From positions 1 through 5,573 of the forward strand of contig PCSQ01000132.1 of NCBI GenBank assembly GCA_002772455.1: a DNA stretch of 5,573 nucleotides, written 5' to 3'. The translations under genes were made by a program, and so were the position numbers. Each line of letters begins with the position of its first letter. The stretch's first letter is position 1. Under the pieces are notes generated by a model. It searched no databases, was not told the origin of the DNA, and was given only the letters and a program-made list of their open reading frames with translations. The stretch is from Candidatus Beckwithbacteria bacterium CG23_combo_of_CG06-09_8_20_14_all_47_9 (GTDB lineage: Bacteria; Patescibacteriota; Microgenomatia; UBA1400; CG1-02-47-37). Positions 1 through 5,176 of this stretch are shown here, piece after piece.

Positions 1-986
1 GGAAAGTGCTCAAACTGGCCGATCGCCACGGCCAAAGGCACCCCTTTTTCCACTTCCTTGGCCGCGTACTTGATCGAACCGGAAAATAAAACATTATCAG
101 CCGTTCCGGCCACAATCTCCAGCGCTTCAATAATCGAAACGCCCGATTCGATCAGCAGGGCTAAAGTCCGGGTAATCTCGGTTAAAATTATCTTGGTTTT
201 CAAGGGACCGAAAATCGGTACCTTCAGGCTAAATTTATCCCAGGCCATCCGGCCGGAGACAGTTTTTTTCCAGCGGTGCAGCGCATACCCGCCGGCCAAA
301 CCAAAACCCAGCATTAAATACCACGACTTGATCATAAAATTACTGATGCCGATTAAAATCCGGGTCATCAGCGGCAGTTGGGCCCCGAACTCGGTATACA
401 GGCTGGTCAGTTTAGGAATGACAAACACGCTCATCACGATCGCCACGATCACCATGGCAATCGAAATAATCGCCGGGTAAATCAGGGCATTTTTGGTTTT
501 GGCGCGAAACTCGGACTGCTTTTCCAGATTGTCCGCCAGCCGCAATAAAACTTTATCTAAAACCCCGGCCGCCTCGCCGGACTGGATTAAAGACAAATAT
601 ACCTGGTCAAAAACGCGGCTGAATTTTGCCAAAGCCTTGGAAAACGACCCGCCGCCCTCGACTTCCCGCAATACCTCTTCCACCACTTTGGTCATCGCCA
701 AAGTGGACTGATATTTCAAAATTGACAGGGCGGTGGTTAACGGCAAACCGGCTTTGATCATCGTCGCCAATTGCCGGGTAAAATGGACCACGTCCTGCCG
801 TTTGACCCGCTGCCAGCGGTTAAGCCACAATAACCAACCGGGCAAAATTTCGATCCGGTTAAGATTGATCACAAACAGGTCTTTGGACCGCAAAATATTA
901 ATTGCCTGGGTTTGAGACAGGGCTTCCACCTGGCCTTTAACCTTTTTTTTGTCTTTCGTGACCGCAACGTAATCAAACTTTTCCAT
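1..986 (-). CDS. pilC: Type IV pilus inner-membrane platform protein PilC (T2SSF family), C-terminus cut off by window edge
   Basis: PilC/GspF-family polytopic membrane protein that anchors the pilus machine and couples the PilB and PilT ATPases to pilin assembly and disassembly. I translated the minus strand from ATG at 986-984; it stays open for 328 codons to base 1. Homologues are about 400 residues, so some 70-80 are missing. Two T2SSF repeats are visible. The first (about 68-191) begins FTRQLATMIKAGLPL and ends in a hydrophobic segment (about 168-190) running into VIPKLTSLYTEFGAQLP, a family hallmark. A second hydrophobic stretch lies at about 222-236. The second repeat starts near 270 (EITRTLALLIESGVSIIEAL). 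The start codon overlaps the pilT stop by one base (TAATG), implying translational coupling. An A8 tract covers codons 13-15. Family assignment is very secure; PilC rather than GspF follows from the adjoining pilT. Confidence 0.95.
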   Translation of the reverse strand, partial: MEKFDYVAVTKDKKKVKGQVEALSQTQAINILRSKDLFVINLNRIEILPGWLLWLNRWQRVKRQDVVHFTRQLATMIKAGLPLTTALSILKYQSTLAMTKVVEEVLREVEGGGSFSKALAKFSRVFDQVYLSLIQSGEAAGVLDKVLLRLADNLEKQSEFRAKTKNALIYPAIISIAMVIVAIVMSVFVIPKLTSLYTEFGAQLPLMTRILIGISNFMIKSWYLMLGFGLAGGYALHRWKKTVSGRMAWDKFSLKVPIFGPLKTKIILTEITRTLALLIESGVSIIEALEIVAGTADNVLFSGSIKYAAKEVEKGVPLAVAIGQFEHF

Positions 987-2044
987 TATTTGTTTACCAA
1001 TCGGTTAAATTCAAGCGGGGACAAAGCATAATCACTGCCCACGGACAGTTCAATCGTTTTGGACTTAACCAAATGGGCCAAGTCCTGCTCCAGCGACTGC
1101 ATTCCGAGTTCCGCTGAAGTCTGGATGACGTTGCCGATCATATGCGATTTGCCTTCGCGGATGCTGGTTTTAACCGCCGTCGTTCCCAATAAAATTTCCA
1201 TTGCCGCCACCCGGCCGCCGCCGATGGCCGGAATCAGCCGCTGGGACAAAACCGCCGTCAAAGTATTGGCCAATTGGACCCGGATCTGTCCCTGCTGGTG
1301 TTCGGGAAAAACATCCACGATCCGGTCAATCGTCTGGGCGGCATTATTAGTGTGCAGCGTCGCTAAAACCAAGTGCCCGGTTTCGGCCACTGTCAGAGCG
1401 GCGGCAATCGTTTCAAAATCGCGCATTTCCCCGACCAGAACCACGTTCGGGTCTTCGCGCAGGGCCGACCGGAGCGCCACCGCCCAGGAATGGGTATCGC
1501 CGTGCATCTCCCGCTGGGAGACGATTGATTTAACCGGCGTGTAAACATATTCAATCGGGTCTTCAATTGTCAGGATGTGCTCCGCGCGGCTTTGATTAAT
1601 CTGCTCAATGATCGCCGCTAAAGTCGTGCTTTTTCCGTGGCCGGTCGGCCCGGTCACCAAAACCAATCCTTGTTTCAGTTCGGCCAGCTGCGAGCAAATT
1701 TTCGGCAGTTTTAATTCCTGAACTGTCCTGATTTTGCTGGTAATCAGGCGCAGGACCGCCGCCATCGTCCCTTTTTGCCAGTAAACATTGACCCGGAACC
1801 GGCCTAAATTACCGAGTTCAACGGAAAAGTCCAATTCTTTATTAACCAAAAAAACATCTTTTTGCGACTGGGTCAATAACGGAAAAATCAGTTCTTTGGC
1901 TATCGACCGGGTCAGCGCCGCCCCGTCATCAAACGGTTTTAAGATACCGTCCACCCGTAAATACGCCGGACTGCCAACCAGCAAATGCAGGTCAGAAGCC
2001 TGACGGTCAATCATGGTTTTAAGCAGGTGTTTTATATCGGTCAT
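986..2044 (-). CDS. pilT: Type IV pilus retraction ATPase PilT
   Basis: Hexameric cytoplasmic ATPase that powers pilus retraction. The 352-residue length matches the family. An N-terminal PAS-like domain (about 1-100, with SDLHLLVGSPAYLRVDG) precedes a RecA-like core. The core has Walker A GPTGHGKST (132-140, K138), Asp box TIEDPIEY (159-166), Walker B-like VVLVGEMRD (201-209, E206) and His box HLVLATLHTNNA (224-235). The C-terminal SIREGKSHMI segment (about 294-303) matches the PilT-specific AIRAG/REGK region, and GMQSLEQDL follows. These features and the absence of the MshEN domain and tetracysteine motif separate it from PilB. Position 136 in the P-loop is His where Ser is usual; the invariant G-K-S remains, so activity is expected. 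The gene starts 7 bases after pilB and its stop overlaps the pilC start by one base. No Shine-Dalgarno is evident upstream (AAATAAATT). Confidence 0.97.
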   Translation of the reverse strand: MTDIKHLLKTMIDRQASDLHLLVGSPAYLRVDGILKPFDDGAALTRSIAKELIFPLLTQSQKDVFLVNKELDFSVELGNLGRFRVNVYWQKGTMAAVLRLITSKIRTVQELKLPKICSQLAELKQGLVLVTGPTGHGKSTTLAAIIEQINQSRAEHILTIEDPIEYVYTPVKSIVSQREMHGDTHSWAVALRSALREDPNVVLVGEMRDFETIAAALTVAETGHLVLATLHTNNAAQTIDRIVDVFPEHQQGQIRVQLANTLTAVLSQRLIPAIGGGRVAAMEILLGTTAVKTSIREGKSHMIGNVIQTSAELGMQSLEQDLAHLVKSKTIELSVGSDYALSPLEFNRLVNK

Positions 2045-2051
2045 AATTTAT

Positions 2052-3758
2052 TTAATCTTGCGCTACCCGCAGGACTTCTTCCAGCGTAGTCAAGCCCTCC
2101 AATATTTTTAAATAACCATCTTGTTTCATATCGATCATGCCGGCTGCTTTGGCAATCTTTTCAATCTCGCCCGAAGGCGAACGCTCCAGAATCAGCTTGC
2201 CGATGGCTTCGGTCACCGGCAGGACCTCAAAAATGCCGATCCGGCCGGAATAACCGGTCTGATTGCACTCCGGGCATTTTTTGCCCCGGTAAAGCCGGAT
2301 CGGCTCTTTGACCATGGCCCCCAAAACCAACTTGATATCCGCGGCCACTTCCGGCGCCGGCGCGTAAACCTCTTTGCAATGGCGGCAAATCTGCCGGGTA
2401 ACCCGCTGGCCGACGATGCAGGTCATTGATGAAGTCAGTAAAAACGGCTCGGCTTCCATGTCCAAAAGGCGGGGGAAGGCCCCGGCGGCGCTATTGGTGT
2501 GCAAGGTCGAAAACACCAGATGGCCCGTCAGCGATGCCTGAATGGCCAGCTCGGCCGTTTCAATATCCCGGATTTCACCGACCATAACAATATCCGGGTC
2601 CTGGCGCAGGAACGAACGCATGCCGGAGGCAAAAGTCAAACCGGCTTGAGGATTAATCTGGACTTGGGTAATTCCGGCCATCTGGTACTCGACCGGGTCT
2701 TCCAAAGTCATAATGTTGACTTTGGGAGTGTTGATTTTAGACAGAACCGAATAAAGCGTGGTGGTTTTGCCCGAACCGGTCGGCCCGGTCACCAGAATAA
2801 TCCCGTGAGGAACCCGAATCGCCATTTGCAAATTGAGAAGCGCCCGGCCCCGCAGACCCAGCTCCACCAGGTCCGGCACTTTCTGGGTTTTCTTGAGCAA
2901 ACGCATGACGATCTTTTCCCCGTAAACCGAAGGCATCGTGGAAACCCGCAGATCCACCTCGTCGTCGCCGGCATGAAAGTTAAACCGGCCGTCTTGAGGG
3001 CTGCGTTTTTCGTCGATCTTTAAATGGGATAAAATTTTAATCCGGGAGATAACGCTGTCATGAACGGTTTTCGGCAGCACCAGTTTTTCGTATAAAATCC
3101 CGTCGATCCGGTAACGCACCCGCGTTTTCACTTCCAGCGGTTCGATATGGACGTCGGAAGCGCGCGATTTCATGGCAAACTCCAGGATTGTCGAGACAAT
3201 TTTGGCAATCGGCGCTTCCCGGATGACGCCGCCGACCGCTTCCAACGCATCCAGCTGGGTCTGGCGCGACCGGCTGGTAACGGTTTCCTTAAGCGCGGCG
3301 GTCACTTCCGAAGACAGACTCTGGCTGTAGCGGTTTTCGATTTCTTTAAGCAAAATTGAACTTTCGGCCAAGTACGGTTTAATTTTATAACCGGTCTTTT
3401 TTTCGATGAACTCAATTGCCTGCAAGTCAACCGGGTTGGCCATGGCCACCGACAACACCCGGTTGGTTTGGTCAAGATTGAAGGGCAGACAGAGATACTT
3501 TTCGGCCACGGCTTCGGGCAAAACATTAATCGCTTCGGGAACAACGCTGGCCGAAGCAATATCGATATATTCCACTTTTAATATAACCGCTTTGGTTTTG
3601 ACGATGTCGGTTTCCGAGACCAAATTATGCTTGAGGAGTAGTGCTTCCACCGGCTCACTGCTGGTAATCAGCTCAGTTTTAAGCCACTGCAGGTCCCCGG
3701 GCTTGAGGCGGCCGTTTTGACTAAGTAAATCTAAAAGTTGACTGTCTAGGGCAGGCAT
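2052..3758 (-). CDS. pilB: Type IV pilus extension ATPase PilB (GspE/T2SSE family)
   Basis: Cytoplasmic hexameric ATPase that drives pilin polymerisation. At 568 residues it is full length. The N-terminal region (about 1-145) is an MshEN/GspE-N type domain. The catalytic core contains SDVHIEPLE (201-209) and RVRYRIDGIL, then Walker A GPTGSGKTTT (325-334, K331), Asp box TLEDPVEY (351-358), Walker B-like IVMVGEIRD (390-398, E395) and His box HLVFSTLHTN (413-422). A zinc-binding tetracysteine set follows: C458 and C461 (CRHC), and C495 and C498 (CPEC). YSGRIGIFEVL comes after it. The tetracysteine and MshEN region identify an assembly ATPase; GspE is the alternative, but adjacent pilT and pilC make PilB preferred. 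It is first in the operon. The ATG lies only about 8 bases after a perfect -10 box, so the mRNA may be leaderless. Confidence 0.96.
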   Translation of the reverse strand: MPALDSQLLDLLSQNGRLKPGDLQWLKTELITSSEPVEALLLKHNLVSETDIVKTKAVILKVEYIDIASASVVPEAINVLPEAVAEKYLCLPFNLDQTNRVLSVAMANPVDLQAIEFIEKKTGYKIKPYLAESSILLKEIENRYSQSLSSEVTAALKETVTSRSRQTQLDALEAVGGVIREAPIAKIVSTILEFAMKSRASDVHIEPLEVKTRVRYRIDGILYEKLVLPKTVHDSVISRIKILSHLKIDEKRSPQDGRFNFHAGDDEVDLRVSTMPSVYGEKIVMRLLKKTQKVPDLVELGLRGRALLNLQMAIRVPHGIILVTGPTGSGKTTTLYSVLSKINTPKVNIMTLEDPVEYQMAGITQVQINPQAGLTFASGMRSFLRQDPDIVMVGEIRDIETAELAIQASLTGHLVFSTLHTNSAAGAFPRLLDMEAEPFLLTSSMTCIVGQRVTRQICRHCKEVYAPAPEVAADIKLVLGAMVKEPIRLYRGKKCPECNQTGYSGRIGIFEVLPVTEAIGKLILERSPSGEIEKIAKAAGMIDMKQDGYLKILEGLTTLEEVLRVAQD

Positions 3759-3766
3759 AAACTTGT

Positions 3767-3772
3767 ATTATA
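3767..3772 (-). promoter_or_regulatory. Predicted -10 box (TATAAT) for the pilBTC operon
   Basis: Read on the minus strand, these bases are a perfect TATAAT, ending 8 bases before the pilB ATG (first base 3758). A usual 6-7 base discriminator would put the transcript start at about 3760-3759, giving an almost leaderless mRNA. This agrees with the absence of any Shine-Dalgarno. No good -35 is seen at 17 bases (AAGTTT at best). The box is the mirror half of the ATTATAAT palindrome shared with the rightward promoter. Confidence 0.55.
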
Positions 3773-3774
3773 AT
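3769..3774 (+). promoter_or_regulatory. Predicted -10 box (TATAAT) for holB
   Basis: This is a perfect TATAAT on the plus strand. It would start transcription near 3781 and give a leader of about 15 bases before ATG 3796. A TTGACT sits at 3738-3743, but the 25-base spacer is too long for it to be a normal -35. The hexamer overlaps the minus-strand TATAAT by four bases, so polymerase cannot occupy both promoters at once. Confidence 0.55.
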
Positions 3775-3795
3775 CATAGTATCACAATTAAACTT

Positions 3796-4422
3796 ATGTC
3801 TCTACCCTTACTCGTCAGCGGCGGCAGCCATCAGCAAAGGCTGGACCTGGCCCGGATTAAATCCGGGCCGGACTGGCTGGTCATCGATCCGGAAAAACCT
3901 GCCTCGCCGTCAGGCAGGTCGATCGGCATCAGCGCTGTCCGCTCCCTGGAAAAATTTCTCCAGCGGAAACCTTACCAGGCACCGGTAAAGACCGCGGTCA
4001 TTATCCGGGCGGAGAAACTGACTTTACCGGCCCAGCAGGCCCTGTTAAAAACTCTGGAAGAGCCGCCGGCCCACTCGCAAATCCTGCTTTTGTGCCCCAG
4101 TGAAGAGCAGCTGCTGCCGACGATTGTGTCCCGCTGCCTGGTCAAACGGCTGGCTGAAACCGGGTTAGCACCGGGCCGGATCGGACCGCCCCCGGCCGAA
4201 GCGGCTGCTAACTCCGGAACCGCCCGGGAATTTGTCACCAACCAGCTGCACTATCTCCATTATGAATTGCGGCTCCACCCGGAAACCGTCAATATCCGGC
4301 TGATCAAAGCCCTGAATTTGGCCCTGACAGCCCTAAAATTCAACGTCAACCCCAAACTCACCCTCGACGTTTTATCTTTAAGCTATACACCTGCAGGGTC
4401 CAACCCTGCAGGTGTATACTAA
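3796..4422 (+). CDS. holB: DNA polymerase III delta'-like clamp-loader subunit, minimal form
   Basis: Likely the delta' subunit of the clamp loader that places the sliding clamp on DNA. The strongest evidence is residues 64-114: VKTAVIIRAEKLTLPAQQALLKTLEEPP, followed by LLPTIVSRC. This is the delta'/DnaX signature with the SRC motif (S112, R113, C114) whose Arg acts in trans on a neighbouring ATPase site. IGISAVRSLEKFLQRKPY (43-60) is also typical. The N-terminus (LLVSGGSHQQR) has no Walker A GxxxxGK[ST], no zinc-finger cysteines follow, and the protein is 208 residues against about 300-330 in model bacteria. It is therefore a non-ATPase, shortened version. ATG 3796 is chosen because the in-frame TTG at 3763 lies upstream of and inside the -10 box. 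Two palindromes lie within the gene, and a hairpin repeat encodes its last residues (PAGSNPAGVY) up to the TAA. A reduced AAA+ paralogue is the alternative. Confidence 0.82.
   Translation: MSLPLLVSGGSHQQRLDLARIKSGPDWLVIDPEKPASPSGRSIGISAVRSLEKFLQRKPYQAPVKTAVIIRAEKLTLPAQQALLKTLEEPPAHSQILLLCPSEEQLLPTIVSRCLVKRLAETGLAPGRIGPPPAEAAANSGTAREFVTNQLHYLHYELRLHPETVNIRLIKALNLALTALKFNVNPKLTLDVLSLSYTPAGSNPAGVY
3849..3869. repeat. Perfect 21-base palindrome inside holB
   Basis: The arms GGCCCGGATT (3849-3858) and AATCCGGGCC (3860-3869) are exact reverse complements around a single central A. It lies about 55 bases into the holB coding sequence and encodes part of LARIKSGPD. It could be an operator-like dyad, a remnant palindromic element or chance in GC-rich DNA; with a one-base centre it cannot form a normal unstrained hairpin loop unless inner pairs open. 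Confidence 0.5.
3897..3919. repeat. Hairpin repeat, apparent in-frame insertion in holB
   Basis: The perfect 8-base arms ACCTGCCT (3897-3904) and AGGCAGGT (3912-3919) enclose a 7-base loop. It falls between DPEK and the conserved IGI segment of the delta'-like protein and encodes PASPSGRS (residues 35-42). Family members usually pass almost directly from the acidic/Lys segment to SIGI at this point. This suggests an 8-codon (24-base) insertion that keeps the frame. Its sequence resembles but is not identical to the CCTGCAGG hairpins around the transposase gene. Confidence 0.6.
4384..4418 (+). repeat. Hairpin repeat copy 1, left of transposase gene
   Basis: The perfect 16-base arms (4384-4399 and 4403-4418) enclose loop CCA. 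The inner part is CCTGCAGGGT/ACCCTGCAGG, and the outer part is TATACA/TGTATA, which is not shared with the other copies. It overlaps the 3' end of holB, encodes PAGSNPAGVY and ends two bases before that gene's last stop-codon letters begin to follow (TAA at 4420-4422). No T-run follows, so it is not a standard terminator. Confidence 0.9.
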
Positions 4423-4427
4423 AAGTA

Positions 4428-5075
4428 ATGCCGGCAAAAAATATTATTAAAGAGTTCGATCCCTACTCTTATTACCATATTTATAACCGGGGAGTAGCCA
4501 AGCAAGTAATTTTTCTCGACGAACAGGACTATAAAGTTTTCTTGAGTTATTTAAAACTTTATTTAACTAAGCCGGAAAAAGATGATAAAGTCGCTCCGTC
4601 CAAACACCTTAGAAACTATTTTGAGCTGGCCACGCTTTTAGCTTATTGTCTGCTTCCTAACCACTTCCATCTTTTTATTTATCAAAAAGAAAGCAATACT
4701 ATTACCGATTTAATGCGTTCAATCGGGACAAAATACTCAATGTATTTCAATAAAAAGTATAAACGTGTCGGTCCTGTATTTCAAGGAAACTATAAAGCAG
4801 TTTTAATTACTAGTGAACCCCAATTTATATATTTGTCAAAGTACATTCACCGTAACCCCTTACCTTTGCCTGCAGGGTCCAACCTTGCAGGCTACAAATA
4901 CTCGAGCTACCAAAATTATCTTGGGTTGTTTAATCAAACCTGGATCGATAGATCTGAAATCTTAAGTTACTTTTCCAAGTTAAGCCCAGCCGAATCTTAC
5001 CGGCAATTTGTTGAAGAAACCGACGAACGTGACTTGGTGACCATTAAAAACCAAATGCTGGATTTTGATGAGTAA
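4428..5075 (+). CDS. REP-associated tyrosine transposase (RAYT), IS200-like Y1/HUH family
   Basis: A 215-residue single-strand DNA transposase of the Y1 type, which cuts DNA at hairpins through a tyrosine-DNA link. The N-terminus YYHIYNRGVAKQVIFLDEQDY (14-35) matches the family. The metal-binding HUH motif is H79-F80-H81 in LLPNHFHLFI. KKYKRVGPVFQGNYKA (109-124) and YIHRNP (139-144) are hallmark segments; Y139 is the likely nucleophile by analogy with E. coli TnpA-REP, where Tyr precedes INP in the same way. YKYSSYQNYLG follows at 156-166. All key residues are present, and no frameshift is seen. Residues 148-155 (PAGSNLAG) are encoded by a copy of the flanking hairpin repeat. It starts 5 bases after the holB stop, with no Shine-Dalgarno. 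AT-rich composition unlike its neighbours points to recent transfer. It lacks the partner TnpB seen in many IS605 elements. Confidence 0.93.
   Translation: MPAKNIIKEFDPYSYYHIYNRGVAKQVIFLDEQDYKVFLSYLKLYLTKPEKDDKVAPSKHLRNYFELATLLAYCLLPNHFHLFIYQKESNTITDLMRSIGTKYSMYFNKKYKRVGPVFQGNYKAVLITSEPQFIYLSKYIHRNPLPLPAGSNLAGYKYSSYQNYLGLFNQTWIDRSEILSYFSKLSPAESYRQFVEETDERDLVTIKNQMLDFDE
4868..4892 (+). repeat. Hairpin repeat copy 2, inside transposase gene
   Basis: The arms GCCTGCAGGGT (4868-4878) and ACCTTGCAGGC (4882-4892) enclose loop CCA. There is one C-to-T change in the right arm, which leaves a G-T pair. It is read in the same frame as copy 1, giving PAGSNLAG in place of PAGSNPAG. It directly follows the catalytic YIHRNP segment of the transposase. 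Confidence 0.85.
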
Positions 5076-5102
5076 AACCTGCAGGGTCCAACCCTGCAGG
5101 TT
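5076..5102 (+). repeat. Hairpin repeat copy 3, right of transposase gene
   Basis: The perfect 12-base arms AACCTGCAGGGT (5076-5087) and ACCCTGCAGGTT (5091-5102) enclose loop CCA. It begins at the base after the transposase TAA (5073-5075). The following AATTT gives at most a weak U-tract, so it might slow transcription or protect the mRNA end, but it is not a convincing terminator. Confidence 0.9.
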
Positions 5103-5134
5103 AATTTGCCCTGGCGCAGTTTCCACCAAGCTAC

Positions 5135-5140
5135 TATAAT
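5135..5140 (+). promoter_or_regulatory. Predicted -10 box (TATAAT) for the topoisomerase B-subunit gene
   Basis: A perfect TATAAT lies 36 bases before ATG 5177, predicting a start near 5147 and a leader of about 30 bases. The best hexamer at 17-base spacing (TGGCGC, 5112-5117) is a poor -35, and TTGCCC at 5106-5111 is too far away. The box lies in the 74-base gap after hairpin copy 3, so the gene can be transcribed independently of the mobile unit. Confidence 0.55.
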
Positions 5141-5176
5141 TGACTGCAGGGCGCTGATTTGGTACCCTTGATTTTT

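Larger units (their letters stand above)
4384..5102 (+). mobile_element. RAYT transposase unit bracketed by hairpin repeats (REPtron-like)
   Basis: A single Y1/HUH transposase gene lies exactly between two copies of the same hairpin. The left copy ends 9 bases before the ATG and the right copy starts directly after the stop codon. The copies share a 23-base core (CCTGCAGGGT, loop CCA, ACCCTGCAGG) in the same orientation, and a third copy lies inside the gene. Base composition separates the unit from its hosts: sampled 60-base stretches in the transposase gene are about one third GC, against about 63-70% in holB and the topoisomerase gene (hand counts). RAYT enzymes are known in other bacteria to act on REP palindromes next to their genes; that this unit still moves is inference. 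Confidence 0.72.

Noticed and set aside
1059..1544. Plus-strand open frames antisense to the pilus genes (also at 58-915, 1788-2003, 2121-2429, 2499-3023, 3147-3359, 3406-3720)
   Set aside because: They are mirror frames of pilC, pilT and pilB, with low-complexity translations and no recognisable domains, while the opposite strand encodes complete conserved motifs.
1652..2790. Shared 18-base stretch (CCGGTCGGCCCGGTCACC) in pilT and pilB as a dispersed repeat
   Set aside because: It encodes the start of the homologous Walker A loop in both paralogous ATPases and is explained by common ancestry and codon bias.
3738..3743. TTGACT as a -35 element for holB
   Set aside because: The spacer to the TATAAT at 3769 is 25 bases, well beyond the usual 16-18, and no other -10 lies at the right distance.
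3763..3795. In-frame TTG start giving an 11-residue longer delta'-like protein
   Set aside because: The TTG and the extra codons overlap the TATAAT -10 box and lie upstream of the predicted transcript start. The extension (YYNHSITIKL) has no family similarity, while ATG 3796 opens directly onto the expected first strand.
5076..5107. Rho-independent terminator after the transposase gene
   Set aside because: The stem is strong, but it is followed by only AATTT rather than a clear T-run, and identical stems occur elsewhere without any T-run. The repeat explanation suffices.
5144..5170. Fourth, decayed hairpin copy (CTGCAGGG ... ACCCTTG) before the topoisomerase gene
   Set aside because: The half-sites are 12 bases apart with a different spacer, and only four arm pairs are perfect. 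Similarity is too weak to separate from chance.
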